A stretch of 6,347 nt of DNA from Saprospiraceae bacterium (GTDB lineage: Bacteria > Bacteroidota > Bacteroidia > Chitinophagales > Saprospiraceae), in the NCBI GenBank assembly GCA_029262975.1, contig JAJCYJ010000437.1, forward strand, positions 1 to 6,347, given 5' to 3'. Position numbers and translations under genes: made by a program. Positions 1 through 4,758 of this stretch are shown here, one piece after another. Every line of letters starts with the position of its first letter. Position 1 is the stretch's first letter. The notes beneath the pieces were generated by a model, which had not been told where the DNA came from, made no database searches, and worked only from the letters and a program-made list of their open reading frames with translations.

Positions 1-59
1 TAGGGAGAAAACTACAAGATGCCAACATTACACCTAAGAAAAGGGCACCTAAAAGATAA
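1..59 (+). CDS. C-terminal tail of probable HipB-like antitoxin (partial)
   Basis: Only the last 18 full codons are in the window; the 5' part lies beyond the left edge. Reading from base 3 gives a basic tail ending in ...NITPKKRAPKR and a TAA at 57-59. It is the only plus-strand frame open from the edge for a plausible gene end: one other frame starts with TAG and the other stops at 35-37. The stop lies 3 nt before the hipA ATG, the usual tight spacing of a hipB-hipA operon, in which the upstream gene encodes an Xre-type HTH antitoxin that binds DNA and the toxin. The HTH domain itself cannot be seen here, so the identity is inferred from position. A basic, probably disordered C-terminal tail is compatible with a HipB protein. 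Confidence 0.55.
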   Translation, partial: GRKLQDANITPKKRAPKR

Positions 60-62
60 GTC

Positions 63-1313
63 ATGAAGAAAATTATGGTTTTCGCAGATTGGAAGAATCT
101 TCCTAAAATCTCACAAGTGGGAGTCCTAAGGGCAGAAGTTGCTAAAGGAGAAGAAATATTCTCTTTTGAATATTCTAAAGATTGGTTAGACAGTGGACAC
201 GCTCAAGAGATTGATCCTGATTTGAAACTTTACCACGGACCCCAATATTTAGCTGAATACAAGTCAAATTTTGGGTTGTTTTTGGATTCAGCACCAGACA
301 GATGGGGAAGAACACTTATGAAACGAAGGGAATCGATAAGGGCTAGAGAACTAAATGAAAAGCCAAAGGTACTATTAGAATCCGATTTTCTCCTCGGCGT
401 AAATGACGAAACCCGCATGGGAGCTCTTCGCTTCAAATTAAATGCCGACGGAAATTTTTTAGAAACTGATGAAGTAGAAAAGGTGCCACCAATTACGAGT
501 ATCAGAGAACTTGAACAAATAAGTTTAAAATTGGAAGAAGATGACTTCCTCAATCACGATAATGCAAAAAAATGGCTGGCCAAAATCTTAGCTCCGGGTT
601 CTTCTCTTGGGGGAGCGAGACCTAAAGCAAGTGTACGACATCCAGATGGCAGTTTATGGATTGCCAAGTTTCCAAGTAAAAATGATGAAAAAAATTCTGG
701 GATTTGGGAGTTTTTAGTAAATCAGATGGGCCATGATTTAGGAATTAAGGTAGCTATTGGAGATGCAGCGATTTATTCACAAAGACAACACACATATTTG
801 ACTAAAAGGTTTGATCGATCAATTGAAAATAAAAGAATCCATTTTGCATCAGCGCTAACTTTGCTAGGATATAAAGATGGTTACAATCACAAGGATGGAG
901 GGAATTACTTGGAGTTAGTGGAGTTAATAGAAAGATATGGTGCTTCGCCTAAAAGCGACATCCGAGAACTTTGGAAAAGAATTGTATTCTCTGTAGCCAT
1001 TTCAAATACCGATGATCACCTTCGAAATCATGGGTTCTTACTCTCCGACAAAGGGTGGCTTCTTTCGCCAGCCTTCGATATTAATTCTAATGAGCGTGGG
1101 ATCGGTCTTAGTTTAAATATTTCTGAAGATGACAATAGTCTCGATTATGAATTATGCCTGAGTGTAGCTGATTATTTTAGATGGACACAAAAAGAGGCCA
1201 ATTCCTTTTTACAAAAAACAAAAAACATAGTATCTACCTGGCCAAAAAGAGCGGATAATCTTAAAATTTCTCGAAGTGAAAAAAACTTAATGGAACCGGC
1301 CTTCAACTTTTAA
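63..1313 (+). CDS. hipA: HipA-family serine/threonine kinase toxin (type II toxin-antitoxin)
   Basis: A complete 416-residue HipA-type protein, close to the 440 residues of E. coli HipA. The N-terminal subdomain (about 1-135) includes the FLDSAPDRWGRTLMKRR segment (73-89) and a SDFLLGVNDETRMGALRF block (107-124). The kinase core has the P-loop SSLGGARPKAS (180-190): S181 aligns with the autophosphorylated Ser150 of E. coli HipA and K188 with a conserved P-loop lysine. K202 (IAKF) is the likely ATP-binding lysine. The catalytic loop is NTDDHLRNHG (315-324), with D317 the probable catalytic Asp and N322 a metal ligand, followed by PAFDIN (336-341), where D339 is the metal-binding Asp. All key residues are present, so the kinase should be active. 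Known HipA toxins phosphorylate aminoacyl-tRNA synthetases such as GltX and are neutralised by HipB; the target here is unknown. The ATG at 63 is chosen because it follows the upstream stop by 3 nt and starts the family's N-terminal fold; an alternative in-frame Met is residue 5. It is probably autoregulated with hipB from a promoter outside the window. Confidence 0.93.
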   Translation: MKKIMVFADWKNLPKISQVGVLRAEVAKGEEIFSFEYSKDWLDSGHAQEIDPDLKLYHGPQYLAEYKSNFGLFLDSAPDRWGRTLMKRRESIRARELNEKPKVLLESDFLLGVNDETRMGALRFKLNADGNFLETDEVEKVPPITSIRELEQISLKLEEDDFLNHDNAKKWLAKILAPGSSLGGARPKASVRHPDGSLWIAKFPSKNDEKNSGIWEFLVNQMGHDLGIKVAIGDAAIYSQRQHTYLTKRFDRSIENKRIHFASALTLLGYKDGYNHKDGGNYLELVELIERYGASPKSDIRELWKRIVFSVAISNTDDHLRNHGFLLSDKGWLLSPAFDINSNERGIGLSLNISEDDNSLDYELCLSVADYFRWTQKEANSFLQKTKNIVSTWPKRADNLKISRSEKNLMEPAFNF

Positions 1314-1387
1314 ATCAAGCTACATGTCCTGTGATGGTTAAAATAACGCTCTTTATAGCCGCCACTGTTTACTAAATCAGAAAAATA

Positions 1388-2113
1388 CTACAGTTTCCTA
1401 ATCCAGATATTTCTAAAGCTTACCGGATTGCCGTGATCCTGTAATTGTATAGGACCGTCACCATGAGCCGGGTTTTGTGGAAGTCCAATGTAAGGTGTCG
1501 TGCCTTTTATTTCTGTATGATTTTGAATGACAACTCCATTATGTATAACGGTGACTGTAGCTGAAGAAACCTTTATTCCGTCTGCATTAAAGACAGGTGC
1601 TTTAAAGATGATATCATAAACCTGCCATTCTTCAGGTGACTTCATAGCATTGACTAAAGGCATTGTCTGCTTGTAAATAGATCCGGCCTGGCCATTAGAA
1701 TAAGTTCTGTTTTGATAGCTGTCTAGTACTTGCACTTCATATTTGTTTTGAAGAAATACACCGCTATTGCCTCTACCCTGTCCTTCTCCCACTATGACAT
1801 CAGGGGCACTCCATTCGATATGCAACTGTGCATCACCAAAAGACTCTTTTGTGAATATCGCACCGGTCCGGGCGACAACCGTCATGGTACCATTTTCGAC
1901 CTTCCATTTTGCAGGGGTGCCATCAGCATGAACCCAGGCATCTGCATTCGTCCCATCAAATAAGACAATCGCATCAGAAGGTACGTTGTGCGCATTAAAA
2001 GTGATATGTCTTGGCTCAGGTTCCCAAACTTCCGTAGCTACAGGATCTGTAATCTGGGCACTAAGTGATAGGATAAAATAAAATGTGGAGAAAAGTAAAA
2101 AGAAAGATTTCAT
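1388..2113 (-). CDS. Secreted DUF1080 / 3-keto-disaccharide hydrolase-like protein
   Basis: A 241-residue protein of the DUF1080 (PF06439) family, a concanavalin-like beta-sandwich domain. Some Bacteroidota members hydrolyse 3-keto-glycosides formed by sugar oxidation. Residues 1-19 form a signal peptide ending SLSA, with likely cleavage before Q20, so the product is periplasmic or secreted and has no lipobox. Family motifs in order: LFDGTN (51-56) with W60, WKVENGTMTV (70-79), GRGNSGVFL (113-121), YEVQVLDSY (125-133), EWQVYDIIF (162-170) and the C-terminal LQDHGNPVSFRNIWIRKL (224-241). The single domain is full length. The frame runs back to an ATG at 2146, adding 11 residues (MHYFANLKLMI) that are not signal-like; the ATG at 2113 puts the basic residue and hydrophobic core at the very N-terminus, so it is preferred. 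An ATG at 2119 is also possible. It is convergent with hipA and monocistronic in this window, with no sugar oxidoreductase beside it, so the substrate is not indicated. Confidence 0.9.
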   Translation of the reverse strand: MKSFFLLFSTFYFILSLSAQITDPVATEVWEPEPRHITFNAHNVPSDAIVLFDGTNADAWVHADGTPAKWKVENGTMTVVARTGAIFTKESFGDAQLHIEWSAPDVIVGEGQGRGNSGVFLQNKYEVQVLDSYQNRTYSNGQAGSIYKQTMPLVNAMKSPEEWQVYDIIFKAPVFNADGIKVSSATVTVIHNGVVIQNHTEIKGTTPYIGLPQNPAHGDGPIQLQDHGNPVSFRNIWIRKL

Positions 2114-2133
2114 GATCATTAATTTAAGGTTAG

Positions 2134-2141
2134 CAAAGTAA
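2134..2141 (-). promoter_or_regulatory. Possible Bacteroidota -7 element for the DUF1080 gene
   Basis: On the minus strand the octamer TTACTTTG matches the Bacteroidota -7 consensus TAnnTTTG at five of six fixed positions and lies about 20 bp before the preferred ATG at 2113. No good TTG -33 element is seen at the expected distance. If real, it lies inside the extended reading frame and so favours the shorter start. A short match like this is common by chance in AT-rich DNA. Confidence 0.2.
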
Positions 2142-2341
2142 TGCACTTTCCTGGAACAGTCATTGTACGATGTGCGAAATATGTGTTAAAAAACAAGAAA
2201 GATAGTAATGTTTGGCTTTCTAAAAATATAATCAGTGAGTTTCGGTTAAACAATGAGAAGACCTCGTGTTAGAGTTCTGCGGATTCATAAGTGAGGCTGG
2301 CTTGGCTCAGAAAGTCTTCGAGAAGAACCTATCCTTTGCGG

Positions 2342-2369
2342 ATACTAAGCCTCTGTGAATACTAAGCCT
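2342..2369. repeat. Short tandem direct repeat ATACTAAGCCT x2
   Basis: The 11-mer ATACTAAGCCT occurs exactly at 2342-2352 and again at 2359-2369, a period of 17 bp. The unit between them is CTGTGA. No function is evident; it lies at the end of a short open stretch and could be a replication-slippage scar or a repeated binding site. Confidence 0.6.
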
Positions 2370-2384
2370 TACTTTACAATAATT

Positions 2385-2405
2385 TCAATGTTGACATTGA
2401 TGTCA
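2385..2405. repeat. Nested inverted repeats (operator-like dyad)
   Basis: Two overlapping dyads share an arm. TCAATGT (2385-2391) pairs with ACATTGA (2394-2400) around a TG centre. TGACAT (2392-2397) pairs with ATGTCA (2400-2405), also around TG. The centres are too short for RNA hairpins, so a DNA-binding dimer site is the more natural reading. No consensus is recognised. Confidence 0.4.
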
Positions 2406-2689
2406 TCCCTTGGTAAAATTTAATAAACTGTAGCACTCTATCATTCTTTGATCAATTTCCTATCAGTCGTAATCAAGTAACTTCTTCACTCCTTTAATCG
2501 CTAATCCATGGAATGTAAAGATCTTGGAAACCTCTATAAAAACGCCCCCAGGTGACCCTCCGTGTAGAAATACAAAAAATTATGCCAACTACTTTTACCA
2601 AACCATCCAATTATCCCATTTTTTTTTATAAATATGTGAATATTTATTGAAATAAATTTTTATATTCGAATTGTAGAAAGGTATTAGCA

Positions 2690-2713
2690 CATAGTAAAAA
2701 CCAACATACTATG
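2690..2713 (+). promoter_or_regulatory. Inverted repeat overlapping the HTH gene start codon
   Basis: CATAGTA (2690-2696) and TACTATG (2707-2713) are perfect 7-bp complements separated by a 10-nt A/C-rich loop. The right arm ends in the ATG of the HTH gene (2711-2713). As RNA it would form a weak hairpin that hides the start codon; as DNA it is a plausible operator for a dimeric regulator, perhaps the HTH protein itself. Both roles are inferred from position only. Confidence 0.45.
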
Positions 2714-2920
2714 ACTACAGACATATTTAAAACACGATTACAGATTGCTGATGAAATCGGCGTATCTTATAGTACGCTTCGAAGAAAAATAAAGTCGCAT
2801 TCAGTTGAGCTAAAAGGCAACTTAATCCCTCCCGGAAAAGTGAAAGAAATTAAAGCTTTATTTGGATTAAGTGATTTTCAGAACAAATCTGATGAAAGAA
2901 AGCAAATGTCTGGCTTTTAG
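2711..2920 (+). CDS. Small helix-turn-helix DNA-binding protein
   Basis: A 69-residue protein with one predicted helix-turn-helix near the N-terminus. Helix 1 is about residues 9-16 (RLQIADEI), the turn is about 17-19 (GVS) and the recognition helix about 21-28 (STLRRKIK). A basic stretch and LIPPGKVKEIKALFG (38-52) follow. The pattern resembles short HTH proteins of Bacteroidota in which an IA-x-E-x-GVS-x-x-TL core is followed by a P-containing loop and a second helix pair. No other domain is present, and the tail (55-69) is polar. It has no partner gene on its strand and is convergent with the propeller lipoprotein gene, whose stop is 48 bp away. The dyad covering its start codon suggests autoregulation. 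It could be a free-standing regulator or an excisionase-like or phage-derived factor; no integrase is nearby to decide. Existence as a gene is likely, its targets unknown. Confidence 0.7.
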   Translation: MTTDIFKTRLQIADEIGVSYSTLRRKIKSHSVELKGNLIPPGKVKEIKALFGLSDFQNKSDERKQMSGF

Positions 2921-2968
2921 CATCGAAGAGATTCCCGTTTTACATTTTATTTCGCAGTTATTTGAAAA

Positions 2969-4156
2969 TTATTGCAACCTTGAAATAAGTCCATCTTTCA
3001 TTTTCATCCTAATCAATATAGGATTTTCGAATCCACGCTCGGGTGGATACTCTTTTGCCAGGTTTCGGTAGGCATTATATACGGGATGATCTTCTTGCGG
3101 TAGTAAAGCAATAGAATTATATACTTCATCAGTAAGCACGATCGAACCATACATGATACCATCCTCAGGTTCGAATAAAGATTCCCATCGACCGTGTGGA
3201 TTAATCAGATTAAGGTGTTTTACTTGTGTGTATTTAATGGTAATTCCTTCCTTTTTAACCAGATCCCACATTAAAGTTTTCCCATTCATGGTTGGAATAA
3301 TCATAGTACTTTCAACCAGTGCGATATTTCCGAAGGGCATAATGTACGGATTTTCATCAGAATACAGTTTTCTTCCGCCCGTAGACATATCCCCGAATGA
3401 CATGATGTCATTGAAGGAAAGATTTGCTATAGAATTCTCATTAGCGCCCAATGCTCCAATTGGAATTATCTCGCTATCTGTTATTTGATAAAGGGTGTCG
3501 GAAAGATGCACTGACAGATAAGTCTGTCCTTGGTTTGTCAAAAAAGGCTTTCTGCTTTTAAATTGATTGAATTTGTTATCACCCGTAACTCCTAAGTTTA
3601 GTAGCTCTATATCAAGATTGTAAATTTTGACACAACCATGTTCAAAATCGTAATCCAAGGTATATATATATTTGTCATTAGCATGTACCAATTGGGGAGG
3701 AGGTTCTACCCGATGCTCCCTGATCACTTCTCTTTTATCTAGATTGTACAACACTATCCTTGAGTTATCCCGGTCAGCGATAACAATGTCATTATTATTA
3801 TTATTATTATGAATGACGCTGAAGCTATAGATTGAACCTATTTCATTTGGCCCATCTCCAGTGGTTGTAATATTGAAAGCATGTTTCCCTGTCCAATCGA
3901 ATGCCTTAATTGAGGACGATCGATCCCAATTACGCACCATTATATAATCATCGGTATAACCTGCTTCATATATCAGTGATATATTACTTTTTGTTGACTG
4001 CTCAAGAGGGATAAAAGAAACAGATTCAAGGATATCAATTAATTCAAGCTGCCGTGATGCAATATTTGGATTTATAATATAAGGCTTATCATATGGCTCA
4101 GTTTCGCAACTGCATATCAATAATAAAATGAAATAAATGCTATATCTCTTCTTCAT
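2969..4156 (-). CDS. 6-bladed beta-propeller outer-membrane lipoprotein
   Basis: A 395-residue protein of the Bacteroidota 6-bladed beta-propeller lipoprotein type (BF3164-like). Residues 1-16 are a lipoprotein signal peptide (MKKRYSIYFILLLICS) with lipidated C17 in the box ICSC, followed by acidic ETE, which could favour surface export. Family hallmarks are LESVSFIPLEQS (43-54), the blade motif AFDWTGK (85-91) with TTGDGPNEIGSI (98-109), DIVIADRDNSRIVLYNL (123-139), and a C-terminal FENPILIRMKMKDG (376-389). The reading frame extends upstream to an ATG at 4246, but those 30 residues run across a hairpin and the previous gene's stop, and they would bury the signal peptide, so 4156 is the start. 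Six consecutive Asn codons (117-122) come from an ATT microsatellite. The family's biochemical role is poorly known; propellers usually bind ligands or proteins. It lies downstream of the six-cysteine peptide gene and is probably co-transcribed with it. Confidence 0.88.
   Translation of the reverse strand: MKKRYSIYFILLLICSCETEPYDKPYIINPNIASRQLELIDILESVSFIPLEQSTKSNISLIYEAGYTDDYIMVRNWDRSSSIKAFDWTGKHAFNITTTGDGPNEIGSIYSFSVIHNNNNNNDIVIADRDNSRIVLYNLDKREVIREHRVEPPPQLVHANDKYIYTLDYDFEHGCVKIYNLDIELLNLGVTGDNKFNQFKSRKPFLTNQGQTYLSVHLSDTLYQITDSEIIPIGALGANENSIANLSFNDIMSFGDMSTGGRKLYSDENPYIMPFGNIALVESTMIIPTMNGKTLMWDLVKKEGITIKYTQVKHLNLINPHGRWESLFEPEDGIMYGSIVLTDEVYNSIALLPQEDHPVYNAYRNLAKEYPPERGFENPILIRMKMKDGLISRLQ
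3791..3810. repeat. (ATT)n trinucleotide microsatellite within the propeller gene
   Basis: Six perfect ATT units plus AT (20 bp). On the coding strand these are AAT codons giving Asn117-Asn122, between the blade strand SFSVIH and DIVIADRD. Gain or loss of units keeps the frame, so slippage would change loop length without inactivating the protein. Confidence 0.9.
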
Positions 4157-4173
4157 GAAAAGCATAGAATGTA

Positions 4174-4209
4174 AGAATGCCCATAACGAAAATTCAGAAT
4201 GGGCATTCT
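4174..4209 (-). terminator. Intergenic hairpin (attenuator or terminator) between peptide and lipoprotein genes
   Basis: AGAATGCCCAT (4174-4184) and ATGGGCATTCT (4199-4209) are perfect 11-bp complements with a 14-nt loop. It lies 6 bp after the peptide gene's stop codon and 17 bp before the lipoprotein ATG in the direction of transcription (minus). The sequence after the stem is moderately T-rich (TTACATTCTATGCTTTTC) but has no uninterrupted T run, so partial termination or protection of the upstream mRNA from 3' decay is more likely than full termination. Confidence 0.7.
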
Positions 4210-4215
4210 GTTTGA

Positions 4216-4413
4216 TTAACACATATATTCTGTTCCACAATGGCACAATATACTACCACCCCCCGTATTAACACATACCCATCCTTCTTCAAAACCATTG
4301 GGACATGGAAAAGTATCCATATGACAAGATGCACTAATCGGCGCGATGGAAATGAAAATTCCAGAAATCATTAATATAGATACAGCGAGAAATTTTGAAA
4401 TTTTTCTTTTCAT
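4216..4413 (-). CDS. Small exported six-cysteine peptide
   Basis: A 65-residue protein with a clear N-terminal signal: basic MKRKISK, then the hydrophobic core FLAVSILMISGIFISIAPISA, with likely cleavage after A28. The mature part of about 37 residues has six cysteines at 30, 37, 47, 57, 59 and 65 in the pattern C-x6-C-x9-C-x9-C-x-C-x5-C, the last being the C-terminal residue. This suggests a disulfide-stabilised peptide or a metal-binding peptide. The ISASC context could alternatively be a weak lipobox with C30 lipidated, but its -3 residue is Ser, which is unusual. I recognise no named family; it resembles in size and layout the NVEALA-type peptides of Bacteroidota that sit beside 6-bladed propeller lipoproteins, but the NVEALA motif is absent. 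The gene is followed by a hairpin and the propeller lipoprotein gene on the same strand. Its function is unknown; a secreted signal, a ligand for the lipoprotein, or a bacteriocin-like peptide are all possible. Confidence 0.75.
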   Translation of the reverse strand: MKRKISKFLAVSILMISGIFISIAPISASCHMDTFPCPNGFEEGWVCVNTGGGSILCHCGTEYMC

Positions 4414-4444
4414 AGCAAATAATTTAATGGTTATTGAATGTATA

Positions 4445-4452
4445 TAAAGTTA
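4445..4452 (-). promoter_or_regulatory. Possible -7 element for the peptide gene
   Basis: On the minus strand TAACTTTA matches TAnnTTTG at five of six fixed positions and lies about 31 bp before the peptide ATG, giving a leader of plausible length. A TTG is present upstream (4465-4467 on plus as CAA), but the spacing of about 12 bp is shorter than usual, so this is weak. Confidence 0.22.
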
Positions 4453-4487
4453 ATATAGATTACTCAATAGGTCTAAGATAAAAGTGG

Positions 4488-4512
4488 TCAAAATTGATCA
4501 AAATTGATCAAA
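4488..4512. promoter_or_regulatory. Phased palindromic repeats (candidate operator)
   Basis: The 10-bp unit TCAAAATTGA is repeated 2.5 times without mismatch (4488-4512). It creates two perfect 8-bp palindromes TTGATCAA at 4494-4501 and 4504-4511, exactly one helical turn apart. They lie 80-100 bp upstream of the peptide gene start, a position suited to an activator or to cooperative binding. No known regulator consensus fits: the TTGAT/ATCAA halves recall FNR/CRP-type sites but their spacing is wrong. Confidence 0.5.
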
Positions 4513-4529
4513 CTCTTATAATATAGAAA

Positions 4530-4555
4530 ATGTGGGAAAGAGCAGATTCCCATAT
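4530..4555 (-). terminator. Imperfect hairpin, possible RND-gene terminator
   Basis: On the minus strand ATATGGGAA (4555-4547) pairs with TTCCCACAT (4538-4530) with one A/C mismatch and an 8-nt loop, followed by TTTTCTATATT. The stem plus T-rich tail resembles a weak intrinsic terminator for transcripts coming from the RND gene, about 200 bp after its stop. It could instead be part of the peptide gene's control region. Confidence 0.35.
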
Positions 4556-4758
4556 TGAAATTCTATTTATAGAAATATTTACAGCCATTTTTCTATTTAA
4601 CAATCACTAACATCTTAATAAAATGCACTAGAATTATTAAATATTTTCTTTAAGTATGAGATATATCCAGCAATTAAATTTTAGTGACGCACATAAACAA
4701 AATATAATGAGGACATTCCGCTTCTCAGCTGTGACCAGCAAAATAAATACTATTTCTT

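Larger units (their letters stand above)
2114..2710. other. Non-coding interval between divergent DUF1080 and HTH genes
   Basis: About 600 bp with no gene I can support. It must contain the promoter of the minus-strand DUF1080 gene and that of the plus-strand HTH gene. The part around 2260-2370 is less AT-rich than its surroundings and holds a 17-bp-spaced direct repeat and a 33-codon open stretch (2257-2358, plus). A nested dyad lies at 2385-2405. A 38-codon open stretch without a start codon lies on the minus strand (2463-2579). From about 2618 to 2670 the DNA is almost pure A/T, as expected just upstream of a promoter. It may be a decayed gene region or simply regulatory DNA. Confidence 0.6.
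4414..4758. other. Intergenic interval upstream of the peptide gene
   Basis: A 345-bp very AT-rich gap between the RND gene stop and the peptide gene start. It holds, from the peptide side outward, a possible -7 element (4445-4452), phased TTGATCAA palindromes (4488-4512), an imperfect hairpin (4530-4555) and a 9-bp direct repeat TTCTATTTA (4561-4569 and 4591-4599). The size and content suggest that the peptide gene has its own promoter rather than relying on read-through from the RND gene. No gene is supported here. Confidence 0.6.

Noticed and set aside
230..553. 107-codon minus-strand frame inside hipA
   Set aside because: Antisense shadow of a well-supported kinase gene; serine-rich low-complexity translation with no family features.
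1314..1387. Terminator between the convergent hipA and DUF1080 genes
   Set aside because: No stem with a T-run could be found on either strand in these 74 bp.
2147..2710. Insertion sequence or tRNA/rRNA fragment in the gap
   Set aside because: No terminal inverted repeats with target duplication, no transposase motif and no cloverleaf or rRNA-like block could be recognised by eye.
2871..3071. 66-codon plus-strand frame overlapping the HTH gene end and the lipoprotein 3' end
   Set aside because: Overlaps two better-supported genes and shows no protein-like motifs.
3153..3488. 111-codon plus-strand frame inside the propeller gene
   Set aside because: Antisense to a clear lipoprotein gene, with no recognisable domain.
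4215..4277. 11-bp direct repeat ATTAACACATA (4215-4225 and 4267-4277) within and at the end of the peptide gene
   Set aside because: The copies are 52 bp apart and in different reading phases; both reflect Val/Cys/stop codons in AT-rich DNA, so coincidence is likely.
4488..4512. CRISPR-like or FNR-box interpretation of the TCAAAATTGA repeats
   Set aside because: The units are only 10 bp with no spacers, and the TTGAT/ATCAA half-sites do not have the 4-bp spacing of an FNR site.
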